Positions 25,532-38,129 of a stretch of DNA of 64,000 bases are shown one piece after another (the first letter of the stretch is position 1; each line of letters opens with the position of its first letter). The notes beneath the pieces were generated by a model. It did no database searches and was not told the origin of the DNA. It was given only the letters and a program-made list of their open reading frames with translations. Both the position numbers and the translations under genes were made by a program. This stretch comes from Oscheius dolichura (Eukaryota; Nematoda; Chromadorea; Rhabditida; Rhabditidae): positions 6,572,001 to 6,636,000 of the forward strand of contig OW051497.1 of assembly GCA_932521035.1 (NCBI GenBank), read 5' to 3'.

Positions 25532-28500
25532 ATGGATTTGGGAGGACCTATATTGACGAGCAACTTCCTCTCTGAGCAGGGCTCCTATCCCTGGAGTAAT
25601 GGAGACAATACATGCCCGATTTCGTCCGGAAGCAATTCGAACAGCTCCAGTTCCTCGAACTCGCCTCCCGTGAATTCAATTCTCGCAGGTCAGGAGACCC
25701 TCTCTCGTCCCACATGGCTCTTCCCTCAACCTCAATCTCAACAGTATCAACAGCAACCGCAACAACAGCAGCAGCAGGTCAGTGGCCAGGTTTAATGATA
25801 TTGGAACTTTGATGGCTTGGTCATCCATCACCTCCCGGGGGAGTTCATTAGGAAATTTGCCGGACTATTGTGAAGGGTGATTGTTGTCTGCCATTGGAGG
25901 AAGCACATAAAGCTCATAAAAATTGGACTCTGTCGGCATGGGATAATGCCATTAAATGGCCCTTCTCATTACATATCCGTCTGTGACATTGTGTACTCCC
26001 TACGTTTATGGACCAATTACGCAAGCCATTTACGTTGAAATATATACACCCCGGCTTGAGTCAGCTGATATTATTCCTCCTTTTCGCGCAACCTATTAAT
26101 TTATTTTTACCGCACCATGGGCCATCAAGGCGGACACAGGGACCGTTGTTGCTTAGTCTCTTTGTCTACCCGGTTATATGGTACCGTAGGCTAGACACAA
26201 CAACCATTCTGCATAAAGTGACATTCGTTGCGCAGGGAGGGCACAAAGGCTGTTTTGTGAAATTGCGCGAGCCACCGTGATCAGCGACCCCACTCTCTCC
26301 CTCCCCCCCCCCCCCCCCCCCCTGGAACTGTGAATGGGTAAACATGTTTGCCTAGGGATACGGTGCGCGGGATTCTCCACAAAAATCAGTAGAGGTAGAA
26401 GTTTTCGAGAATAAAGTCTCCCACGCGTTTTATAAGATAATCCGGAAATGCGGAGGCCGAGCAGCTTTCAACCCTTTCATTCAATTCGCATGTTTAAAGG
26501 GATTTTGCCTCTTCCATTCGCATTCTAGGTGTTTCTCCATATCTCCTAGGCGTTTGTTTTCCCTCGATTTTACGAGATTCCCTTAGAGGAATGGGAAAAA
26601 TCTGTACACTTGTAACTGAACACCCTTCTTAGGAGCTTACAAAAACAACCGAGACGTGTTAGGTTGCAAAAAAAATAATTTTTCATCAAAACAATACAAC
26701 CGCTTCAAATGGAAAACAACGCATTATCTGGTGTCATATGAACGCCGTGAAGTGTTGGGTTTTTTGAGAAATTGGGCTAATTTTGAATGTTTACTTCAGG
26801 CGGCATTCGTAGGAATTGCTATTGCCCCCGGATCGCATATATAGTTTGCCTGTAGTGAGGTGCGAGTCAATTATACCTATGCCGGGAGAAGGCGCCTTTT
26901 AAGAGGTTCGAATTACTATGCAGTGGATATGGAGCAAGTCATGCATGTGAACTAGAAACTCTCGTCAAGTCTGGTCTCAGCGGGGGGTGACAGAGAAGTG
27001 GAACTTCTCTCTATAATGGCATGCATTTTTTTCGGGCCTTTGGGCTCTATTTTCTCCTGTTTTGACGAGTCAATATGAATAAATGAGAAGACGGACGAAT
27101 GAGACAGCTCCCCATGATCTTGGAAATTCAACGCATGCATCCCTCCCCTCGTCCTAGCCGTCTCCTCATTGTAATGCGCATCTCCGTGTCCTTTTGCTGT
27201 AATCTCGTCTAGGGATCATCTTCTTTCCGTTACCTGGCGGTTTGCTATCTTTTTCTTTCCTTTACTTTTCTTTGAGCGGGAAAACGGGGTTGAGTTCATG
27301 CCCGAAAGTCTTGTTTGCTGCCAGACATTTTGTGTGTATTTGTTGATCTTACGCCGCCGCTCTCCGTTTCCGTCATCCGCGTCCTGTATTTGCTGTCTCT
27401 TCCACGGCACTCCGTGAACACCTTCATAATCAGCACACGCAGCGGGGGATCTCAATATCATTCAATGGAATCTTTCAATTTCGATGCGCTCCCTCACATA
27501 AAGGTATTAATAGAGAACTTTATTGAATATTTTCACAAAAGAAAAGCAAAGTGCATTGCATAATTGTTTCATCGACAGAAGTGACAAAGTGGGGCCGTCA
27601 TAAAATCCTCCTTTTTGTTACACTAAAACATTTCTTTGTGAGGGCCCGATTTTATGATGCTTGGCGTCCTTGCAATAGCCTCGTTTTTTTAAAGCTCTCA
27701 ACGTTTTCAGATGACTGCCTTTTAAAAAATGTCCTCCGTTGAGTTTCAAGCCTTGAGCTGTCTTAAACTTGATTGAAATCATGCCAAAAATTGGCGGGGG
27801 ACGAAAACATTGAGACTGACCTCGAAAAACAGCTAGCTTTTATCTCGCATAAGGTTACGACTACTATCGCGTAACGCAATCTCAGACAGTCTCCCGATTT
27901 AGCCGGCTGTTTCACTTAGATAAGGGAAACTGTCTGGCACAAGGGCATCTTCATAAATTTTATGTAACTGCGGAAAACGCTGAACATATGCAGGCCATTT
28001 ATCCCGTTTCAAACAGACTGGCTTATGGAAAAATTTGACTTTCCAACCGCGGTGGTCGCCTGTTTCATGGCACTAATCCAGCGCAAACATTTCGGGTTAC
28101 GCGATTATTCCGCCCGGTGGCAAGTGCGCGTGGAATCAGCTGTTTCACGGCTGACAACAGGGACGCAGAGAAGGCGGTCTGTGCCCTATCTGGCAGCAAA
28201 AGGAGAACAGACAAAAACCATTTGCGACGGTTTCAACGACCACGAGCACATCGCTATCAGACCATGCTTCACATGGTGGGATACCCATCGCCGATGGGTG
28301 TTATGCGTCCTTGTCGATTAGAGGTGAGCTCGGGATACTGTACTCTCCCCGTAGGGCAACAGGAAAAGAGAAATTTCCCTTTAATTGGTAAAAAAGGAGA
28401 TACAATTAAGTTTCTTTCTTTCCTTAACGGAGTGAATTGACGATTATTGTTTTGAAACCGGTTGTTGCGCAGACAGAAAGTGCCATTGCGCCGCTTTCGC

Positions 28501-31500
28501 TCGTCTCCAGAAACAGTTTCACCTGTCTCCACAAAAAATCGCGTCGTCTATTTACAGACAGAAACCTTTCCCTTACAATGAGGGTTTGCTTAGGCATCCT
28601 TCCAAAACCATTGAAGTCAGTCACATTGAACATTGCAAGTGGTCGTATTTCCATCTCACATGCTCTTTGTCTTTCTCTTTTAGCTGCGTGACCTACACAA
28701 TTACGTATTCCCGCCGTTTGTACTTAAAGACACAGACGATGAAAACGCATTCAGTTGTCTTCTGAAGTCACAAGGGTCATTCATACCAAGTATGAACCCG
28801 TTTTTCCGTGCTATTATTTATTCTTCACAAGATTCTTCATGCCAGATGGAAAAGGGCCCTCCACTCTCAATAGCATGCTACGCTTGCTTTCTCTTCAACG
28901 GTTTCAATTTCTGACGGGAGCGAATCGTCACCTCCTGCCAGCCGAAGCAGCTGAGAGAAATTTGCTAAAGATTTACGGCCCTGTGATTCGCTTAGTACAT
29001 TAAAACTGGATGTGCCCTCAGGTCTCATCCATTGCCATGCGTGAATCGACCTCCTTTCCTGAGTAATAGTCCTTTGATCTGCTATTGAACTCATTACCGT
29101 CCGAAACAAGGACGCCCTTCTATTCTCTATCAGTCCTTTTCATTCCCGCAACATCTTTAGGAGTTGTTTATTCGGGCGTGCTTCAAAACATGCCCAGTGT
29201 TTCTTCCGAACAGCCTCATTATTTGGGAGGAAACGATTCTTTCGGGGCTCTTTTTAGACCGATACTGATTTTTCTCCCCTAGCTGCCTTTTATCAGTCGA
29301 TCACGTGCGATTGTGTCAGCTGTTTTCTGTTGGTCCGCTCTAAACAGCTCCCCTCCATGACAGATTCCTGGAAGCAACTCATTTTCCGAAACAATAGTTT
29401 ACACTAAAAAGACAAGTGTAACCACACGAAGGGGAGACAGAGATCCGATTAGAGCAAAAAAAAGAGGGGCAGTCCCCAAAAAGGGACTCGCATCATGTTA
29501 TGATGTTATCCTGTTCTGGCTGACTTTCTATTTAATGATGGAAAGTTTTCATCCGGCTTATCGTCTTTCTATATCGTTAAACTTCCTCTCTCCTTGGCGT
29601 CACCGCAAATGACACTTGTTTACGTAAACTATTTCTGTTCCATAATCAGCCGATAAAACTAGGCATTGGTATTTTTTCTCCAAAACGTGCAAAGCCCAAT
29701 CTACGCACTTTTTGTTATTAAGGGAGAACGTAAGAGGGCGCATATGTTCTATGTTCCATAGAACTGGATAATAATATATTGAAGAACGTGTTGCTCCCTG
29801 TTGCACATTGGTCCATTCCCGTCTGTACTCCCTAAGAATGTTTCCGAGATTTATTTATGTTTTCCCCAAGGGTTCTATCATGAAGGGAAAGAGAACCTCG
29901 GCGCACTCTTTGGCCTTGGGTTTAACGTTCTTCATCAAGGAGATTTCAGGCTGTTGCCTACACAAACCCCTGCACTCCGACGGACGCACTCTCATCAATT
30001 CTTGATCATTTTGTGCCTTTTGAAAACGACCTGTCAAATAAGTTGAACGCCCAGTATCAGCAGATGACAAACAGGTAACGCCCAATTATGGCATGGCATA
30101 ATATAAACAATTTGATTTCAGGGTGTCGCCTCGTAGGCCATATGGAAGTTTGATGTCACCCGGAGCGGCTGAGTCGCTAGTGAATCCTCTGGGAGCTCCT
30201 GGAACTCCCGTAAACAATAGTTAGTCTATAGACTCGTTTTTAAGATTATTTTCTTTCTCCCGCCAAAATAACCATTTCCTAGTGGCCACTTTAGGCCTCT
30301 CTAGTTGTGCTGCGTCTTTTAGTACTGCTCTCCCTGCTTACCATTTCCGTTTGGGGGCAGACAATTTTCACTCTCGTGCCATCACGTGGTGTCCCCCATG
30401 ACGCCCCGTACTATTACGGGGACTCACAATGTTTATTCGATTAAGCTGGGGTGCAAAACATTGCCAATGGGGACACAAAATGAACGATTGTACTGTTCCA
30501 ATTCTGGGCACTGTCTCCCTTTTGTCAATGGGGAAGACACAATTAGTTGTGTCAATGTTCGTGCGTCGGACCAGCCATGCACTAGTTGTCCAGTTGTCAT
30601 GCATTTACCACCGGGCATAATTAGTTGCGCTTACCCGGAGGGTGTCCGGGATCCCTCTGATCATGCATCCCTTTGCAGGCCTCTCCATGCCATCCACGCC
30701 TTCTGGCAATGCGCCTCCCCCGAAGAACCCCAAACTGTATAAAACCGAGCTCTGCCGCACTTGGATGGAATACGGGCGTTGTAACTACGGAGAGAGGTAA
30801 GCTTAATTTATCTTACTGTAACTATCAAGTACTCTTTCAGATGTCAGTATGCCCACGGTGAAAATGAAAAGCGTCCTATCCCCCGCCATCCGAAGTATAA
30901 GACCGAACCTTGCCAGTCTTTCCATATGAAAGGAGGATGCCCCTACGGATCACGATGCCATTTCATTCATAAGTAGGCGTCTTTTCATTGCTTCCACAAA
31001 GTTTTTCCCTTCAGTGAAGTTGAGTTTTTGTCTAGATTGGAGCCTCTCTCTTCTTCCTTCTCTTCAATGTTTCCCACCAGTCTCATGCGTTCTACCAATG
31101 GTCCCGGTGGTCCCGCCATGTCTCAGACCGTGCCGAATCGTATGTTGCGCGCTGTTTCCACTGTCATGTTAGACAATGCAGTGAAAATGACGCCTCTCCA
31201 CCGTATGGCTTCTATGCCGAATTACGGCAGTGCAGGAGAATCTTCGTCAGGCAGCTCTGCCGATAGCGGCTCTGAGTCACCTAATGGAAGCTTCTCTCCT
31301 GGATTGGATTTGGAAGAGAACGGTCAGTATAGGGTATTTCACCTAGAACAGTCGGTTTAGGACCCTTTACGGGAGCTGGTTTCATGACACCCCAGCAGCA
31401 TCTCATGCAGAGGAATACAAACCCCAACAACTTCTACTCGGCTTTCGACTCCAAATAGTGCGTTCTCTTTTTAAAGTGACACATAAATGCATCATTTCAG

Positions 31501-31738
31501 TGAGGTCTCTGGTCTCTTGAATGACATTCTCGGCATGAGGCTGGATGATAGCAATCATACCGATTCTGGTCGTCTTCCCGTGTTTACCCAGCTTGGCACC
31601 GGTAAATAGGTATGTCTGTCTTCATTTGCATCTGATAACCGTCTTGCAGATGTCTCTGTCAACTTACCTCCACAACTCAACCCGGACAATAATGCCACGA
31701 GTAGCTTCTTCCGCATGTGTCATCAGCATACCAGTTGA
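25532..31738 (+). CDS. TTP/ZFP36-type CCCH zinc-finger RNA-binding protein
   Basis: Binds AU-rich 3'UTR elements and recruits deadenylases, by family. Exon 1 (25532-25777, 82 codons) starts [13 protein letters not shown] and ends in a polyglutamine-rich run. Exon 2 starts at 29950. The exons around 30677-30975 hold tandem CCCH fingers: [26 protein letters not shown] and [26 protein letters not shown], both with the YKTE-C lead-in typical of TTP/TIS11. A Ser-rich region follows. Near the C-terminus [10 protein letters not shown] (about 31581-31610) resembles the CNOT1-binding motif at the end of vertebrate TTP. The last exon ends FRMCHQHTS at TGA 31736-31738. Candidate poly(A) signals are AATAAA at 32534-32539 and 32625-32630. 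Nematodes have several members of this fold (POS-1, MEX-5, OMA types); the linker and KYKTE lead-ins here look more like TTP than those. Confidence 0.88.
25778..29949 (+). other. unusually long intron 1 of the CCCH gene
   Basis: The donor AG|GTCAGT follows the Gln run and the acceptor ATTTCAG precedes exon 2; phase 0 is kept. At 4172 bases it is some 100 times the usual intron of this window. Open frames inside (26008-26280, 28117-28440, 28755-29003) have no domain support. It contains a C20 run and two adjacent small inverted repeats at 28261-28299. Likely a regulatory intron or one holding an alternative promoter, which is inference. Confidence 0.6.
26303..26322 (+). repeat. homopolymer run of 20 C
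   Basis: Unbroken C tract following a CT-rich lead (CTCTCTCCCT), inside the long intron of the CCCH gene. G-rich on the minus strand, so able in principle to form quadruplex or i-motif structures; also prone to length error in assembly. Confidence 0.95.
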
Positions 31739-34350
31739 ATTTGCTTCTTCCATATATCTTCGTTTCCCAATTACTTAGTCCCTCCCGCTAGATATTTTTC
31801 TTTGTTTTGCCTGCAGATTTTCTCCTAGAGATGTGTACATGGTTCTTAGCACTGATTGCGAGTTTTTCGCCAATCCCGCGTATCTTTCTAACTAGCGCTT
31901 TCTCCTTTTTTAAATCTTCACACAACAAAAATCTCTAGATTACCTCCCCCAGCTGTAGATAGCCGTGTGCCTCGCCTAGTGCCTTAGACCGGATATTCCT
32001 CGACCTGATCAAGGTCCCACTTCTTCTCCCCGTGTATGAATGTAGATATTGCAGGGCGCTTTAGCCACCCATGTCTTCTTTCAGCCCCCGAACCTCCTCC
32101 CGAGTAACTTATTTTCAATTTTAAATCAATTTGTATAACTTATTCCCACCGACTTCTTTCCATTATCACTTCAGTATGCATTTCGTTTATTGTTTTATGT
32201 TTTTTATATAGTTAATCTACCATTTAATAATTACTTGCATATTATTTTACTGTCACAGCCAGACCTGCCTTTTAACGGCCTTTTTAAATCTCTCTCTCTT
32301 GTACAACTGCCCCCAAATTGAACCAATGTATCTTTCAAATGTTTCCGAGACTCTTTTCCATAATTTATTCCTTTCAGCACTTCTTTTTTTAGACAATCGT
32401 CCAAAATTCGGTACTGTACTTACTCCCTTGTGGGACATTCTCTCGGCTGCTTTGTTAGATTTTCGCTAGCATTCGTTCTTCTCTCCCAAGCTTTTTATCT
32501 CTTGTTCAATGTACTTATTATCTTGTTAATTACAATAAAGGATTTTTGTCTAGACTCTATCGAAGCGACAAAGACTGACATTACACATTATATGAGGGGG
32601 AATGGATTGTAGGAATCGGACATAAATAAAGGCCCCTGTCACACCTTTGCTCCACCGATCAGACCCTGGCGTAGCTTACTCACCTGATTTACTACTCTAC
32701 CTCGAGAGTGACCACAATCTTTTGTTTTCCGTCTGGCTCGAGTACAAACAGCACCCTGTCTAGTTATTGCAAAAGGGCAAGTGGCTTTACAATTTTCGAG
32801 GAAAGAACACACGTAGCTTCAAGGAGTTTTTGCCTCGTTCCTGGTGGGAACAGCTGACAAAGCTTGATGAGCCGCTCAACGATCACGGCAATAAATTCAA
32901 ACGTGCATTTGTTTCTTTTCTTTCATTTTTGGAAAACGGCCGCCCCGGTATGTTGATGACACAACGTGTTGCTTCGAAGGTGTTTTGCTACTGCCTGGTA
33001 GGAAGAATGCTGTTGGGCATTGTTGTTTCCAGCTTTCCTTTGTGATGTATTGCACCTGAATAACTGATAAAGTGGCTCCAAATTATAGATATTAGTGAGG
33101 TTGATGCTGTATTTCCACAAAGGACCTTCGCAACAGTGGATATTAAGAACTATTTCAGGAAATGAGAGCCGTTCTCATTTTATAGATCATTTGCCAGCTG
33201 TACACATTCTTCCGCAATTCGGGCAACTTTTTCCCTCTCGTAATTACTCTTGAGAAGCAGCCATTTATTTCCCAAAAGTCCAACTGGTCAGATGGCAGAG
33301 ACCACGCTCTCGTAAAAAAGAACTTAATCATTTGAGATCTTTCACGAGACGAGGATTTTTAGCAACACATGACCAAAGCGGCTAGCCGCATGACTCCCCC
33401 ACGAAATTACAGGACAACTCGTGATGTGAAAGGTTGCGCAACTTGGACAGAAATATGACTAAACGGGCAGTTGATTTCAGGGGATGCATTTTAACCGACA
33501 GGGGTTGGAGAAAGAAGAGGGATGTGCGAGGGAGCTGGTCGCCAATTTAGGAGGTGAGATGTTCATTAAATTCGTTGGTCTCGATGGTAATATAATTCAG
33601 GTTAGATGCCTTAATATAGGAAAAAACGAGCATAAAAGGGAACTCCGTCCACAAGTCTTCGATCATCCAACAATTGTTAATCCTCATCTTAAACAATTGG
33701 AGCTTTGCCCCCCGTTATGCAGAAGTTGGTATGAAGCGTCGAACTGGTGAACATTACAGGGAAGGCCATGTACGTGTTGTTTGTATTATCATAAATATTA
33801 AAAACCACCTGTGTTAATCTTCCGGTTCAACATTAATTGTGATACTACCACCGTGAACGCACACACACCCGATTTCCTACTATTGTCCTAGGGATGATGT
33901 GGTGTTTGCTGAAAACGACTCGTTACAACATCTGAAAACTATTTAGCATTGGAACTTTAATTTGAATGGTTGTAGAAGGACTTAAACTCTGAAATGTTCC
34001 GTTAAGGAATAATTAATGTCGGTAATTCCAAACTCATGTTTTTTTCACTAGAGAGCAGTAAGTAACCCATTGAAATTTCTGCGGTATACGTTCTCGTACC
34101 TACGTTCCCCATTGTTCCGATCTCCACTAAGACGAAATAGTATTACTGTAAGTTACACTGTTCATCATCATTTACACACCCTATTTCTGCATGCCATATC
34201 CTCTCTAATCCAGAAGCTTTTCTAAGATGTTCCTTTCAACATCATCTATTCAAAACTCGGGTTGATAAGATTAATCACCACAAAATGTCAAGCTGTCTTG
34301 TTTCTTTTCAGAATTATCAGCAAATACGAAATAAAACTCAGTTTAGCAGG
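31739..34350. other. 3'UTR of the CCCH gene and intergenic region
   Basis: From the stop to about 32550 the sequence is AT-rich and reads as the 3'UTR of the CCCH gene, with ATTTA words (such as near 32220) that could allow self-regulation. Beyond that, plus-strand frames at 32767-33045 and 33484-33750 look weakly protein-like (the second starts just behind a TTTCAG), but no domain or consistent exon chain supports them. Confidence 0.4.
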
Positions 34351-35591
34351 ATGAGGGCTACCCAACTGGTGGAGCTGGCGGCTGCCCTTATTGCTACGAC
34401 TCTCAACCTCATTCTGATTCCTATCATTATAACAAAATCATCAGTGAAAATGGGTCCTTATAAGTATTTCCTTTTGGCTTACACTATCACGGCTGCCCTG
34501 TATTCTTACTGTGTTAGCACATCAGTTTTTGTAGGCCTTCTAACATTTCAAACTAATATAAAATACAGACTTGGTACTTGCCAAGCAATGGGTTTCTTTT
34601 CATCTGTACCCTAGAATTCTTCCCAAGATGGTTTGAAGGGATACAAGTGATGTTGTTTGCTGTCTGCTACTTTAGTACAATTATTATTTTGGTTTGGAGC
34701 TTTATTTATCGCCTTTCCACTTTGCGAAGGTAAGAACCAAACCGAAAACGGAATTGTACTGTTCAGCTCCGGGCATTGGATTCAGAAGCACAGCTGGATC
34801 CCTTTCTCTGTATTTATATCCGTATTTCCAATTGCTGGAACTATTGTGTGTTTCATTTTTCTGGGACCTGCTGCAAAAATCGAAAACGACTACAGAGAAG
34901 AAGTGATGAAGGCGCTAAACCTAGATCTTAGCACAGCCTTTTATCTCGGCGGACAGTTTATTGTAGAACCACCGTATGTGTTAAGAAGACAATAATAAGT
35001 TGCAGATCGACGACCAGCTCAACTTGCCACTGATTCTGATCCTTGGTATTTGCAACATTTTCTTCACAAGCGGCATTGTAATCTGTATAGTCTGTTGGAT
35101 AAAAATAGGCTCGAAGCTCAAGGAAATTCGACAACTGACCACCTCGACCTACAACTACCACCATAATTTCTATATTCTACTCACTTTACAAGTACTTGTC
35201 TTTGTTTTCTGCCCTAAAACAGACTTCTAGACATGTCTTCCGATCGCTTTCTATGCACTGCCCATAACTGTCCTCATAGTTATGGGACTCACCCAATATT
35301 CCATTGACGGATTCTCCTATCTCTGTGGAATGTGTTTATCCTTCGCACAAGTTCTAGATCCTCTATTGACTATTTATTTCATCTCTGATTACAAGCTGTT
35401 CTTATTACGGAAAAGAATAGAGGTAGGGTTTTTGATCGAAGTGTAGGGAGTCGTCGTAGTAATGCAAGACAGTGGGACATTAAACACAGTACCGTTACTA
35501 TTTATTTCAGCTGCTGAACTATTTTGGAATATGTCGTCACTCAGTTCATATCTTCAATTCGGACACTTCCGGATCTTCAGCGAGAATGTGA
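34351..35591 (+). CDS. seven-helix chemoreceptor, Str-like
   Basis: Six exons, about 330 residues. The start at 34351 (MRATQLVELAAALIA) leads into helix 1 (TTLNLILIPIIITKS) and the MGPYKYFLL turn that I associate with nematode Str/Srj receptors. Helices follow at FAVCYFSTIIILVW, FISVFPIAGTIVCFIF and LPLILILGICNIFFTSGIVI, then ITVLIVMGLT and the final helix ending DPLLTIYFISDYK, where the DP and the aromatic-basic end are typical. Introns are 37-41 bases, with one of about 100 before the last exon. The apparent in-frame stop at 34612-34614 lies inside a 41-base intron, so this is not a broken gene. A TTTTCAG acceptor at 34311 precedes the start. Expected at sensory cilia; the ligand is unknown. 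Confidence 0.75.
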
Positions 35592-38129
35592 AACTTAAAT
35601 ATTACGAATCTTACTGTAGATGTTTATGATGATTTCTGATCACAACTACAAAGGATTACGATAGATCACATACTTCAATGTTCAAAGACATCAGTTTCTA
35701 CTTGGTGTCGGTTCGGAATCAAACGAGTACTACAGAAGTCGTAGCGAGTCTAGATCAAAGGTCCTCTATTTGTTATCTCCCACTGTTTCGGAGGATTTGT
35801 GGCTGTGGACGGTACTCTTGAATTCTCACTGCGGGGCATCTGCTTGGCGGCTCATTACATGCCCCCATCTGCCCTGGCTAATCGGCCACTCTGCCTCCAA
35901 AACACCTGTCCACACAATACCAGCAGATGACTGAGCCGATTTGGTAACCCCGGAGGTAAAAAGCCACACCTTCCTGCCAGCTTAACCCAAAAATATGAGA
36001 CCTGCTATAGAAGTAAACGTTTTTTTTGGTTTGACATGACAGCCATGAGTAAACAGTGTCTCTAATTATACGCAAACCACAACTTCCTCGATTTGACATT
36101 CAACCGTCAAGAGGAAAACCAACCCGAAAAACATCTGTCTGAAATGTGTCACCATTCAATTCTTCCTTAATGGTGTGGAGCTTTCAGGTTTGAAAGGGCC
36201 CAGAGTCCGTTTGGTGCTAATTGTTGTGGCGAAGAGGAGATCTAGTGACAGTAAGAAGCAGCTGCCGCCATTGAGAAGCTACGGATTAGGCTAAGATTAT
36301 GATTATTCAACAAGTGAATGGCGCGAAAACAATTAGGCAACCAAGGTCACTGTGGATGGACAAGACAATTAATCGTAATTTATTGCTCATTTGATAAAAA
36401 GCCGCTTACAGTAGCCACCACAGAAAGTTCTCCTTGGGGACTGTCCAATTAATAACATAACTCAAAACGCGACCATCAAGAATCGTCTGTCAGAACGGTG
36501 CCAGATGTCGTCGTCAGTCATAATTCTTTTGGCGACAGTCGGATATCATTTTTCAAGAGTGTGTCCCCATTCCGAAAATACTGCCCTCCTACGCATTTCG
36601 GGTTTGATTACTAATTTGGACATTCTGTCAGGGAGTTCCGTTACCTGCTGCCATGACCTCAACGACATAAACAATGAATAAATGATGTTTTCCATACGGT
36701 CGCCGTCTGTCCATCAAACTCCGATTGACACTCCTCCTACTCTATTTTCAAGTGACTCCAGCTTTAGTAGTAATGATTTTTTACTGGAGATACTAGGCTG
36801 AACTAGTTTTTCCCGCGGTAATTAGAATAATTGGGATCACCGCTACAATAGAGAAATCCGACGCCTGACACCATTGGAGGTCTGTAAGAATAAGATTCAT
36901 TAGAAGTCAGATCTAGGGGCTCACATGACGATCTTAGATTCAATTTAGAACTATCACAATACAGTACTACTTGTAGGGGAGCGTAGAATCTTCATCTGGT
37001 CTCCAATACAGCAGTGCCCCTCGAGAAATACGATCCCCCTTTCCATCGTAACTGTTGACTTTGTACCGTTCCATTTCTCTTGAAGAAGGCAGCTGTCGGC
37101 ACCGGAGAGCCAGCTGCCCTGGCACAGTAACACAATTAGAAAGCCGTTTTAGGCAGACGGATCACGGCAATTTCACGCATTCTGTTGGTGTTGGCTCGCG
37201 TCAGCAGATGGCCGGGCAGGTGGCCCCTCTCGTACAGGCAAGCCGAGACGAATGCCGAGAACAGCCGACAGACTGTCGCCAGACGCTCCTGGCTCAGTCG
37301 CATAATCTTCACTCGGAAACAGCTGTTATAACCGTAACGTGTTCTGAGGTCAATCGGCAAAATTTATAGCCGGTTCATAAAATGTAGCATTTGGTAGTTT
37401 CCAAAGAATATACTGTAACTAGGATAAAAGCCTCTCTTCAACTGGAAGAGTCCCTACCCTAGAATTAGAGGCAACGACAGTAAAATCTCAGGGCGATGCC
37501 CCTCGCGAGCAATTACCCGAAACAATTGACACATGCACAGGGATTATACAATACCCAGCTGACGATACTCTCGATGTCGCGTAACCTGTAATTATCCTCC
37601 TGATACGGTACTAGGTACTGTTCTCGAACGGCCACTCAATTAGTCTTGGGAACAACCAGCTGCGCCAATTAGGTGAAGAGACGTTTAGCAAACAAATAGC
37701 GTCTCCTCCTGTGAAAAATGACAACAGAAGGAAACAAAGACGACCGATTTAATAAATGGGTGAGGTGTAACTGAGCCCTAGAAGTAGCACATTGTCTGTA
37801 GTGTAGTCCTATCCTCCATCTCACAGCCGCCTGTGTGCATTGGAGCTTTTGGTTTGTCTAAGTCAACCTATACAATACGTGCTCCTCTTTCTGCCTAGCG
37901 TCTTTCGCGCCCTCCGTATCATTTCCTACTGTCACAGCCTTCCCACAACATTAGCTCTTTTTCTAACCGCCGAATACAGAAGCCGACAATCTGCCGGAAG
38001 CCATACTCCAACCAATTATGTAGCGGCTAATCGCGGCTTTTTTGTGGGCGTCGTCGGGATTGGCGTCAGGGGCGGAGCGCCAGCTGCCATTCCTGCCGGT
38101 CATCGGGGGTCATTCGGGGTCACCCCTGC
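35592..38129. other. intergenic upstream of the EGL-46/INSM1 gene
   Basis: About 2.5 kb with no supported exon. It should hold the 3'UTR of the chemoreceptor and the promoter and perhaps first exon of the zinc-finger gene. The frame at 37055-37369 lacks any domain or splice partner. Confidence 0.4.

Noticed and set aside
28117-28440. 107-codon frame inside the long intron, possible nested gene
   Set aside because: Several overlapping frames on both strands and no recognisable protein features.
34565-34620. Apparent in-frame stop in the chemoreceptor, suggesting a pseudogene
   Set aside because: A 41-base intron with GTAC donor and CCCTAG acceptor removes it and restores the frame into the next membrane helices.
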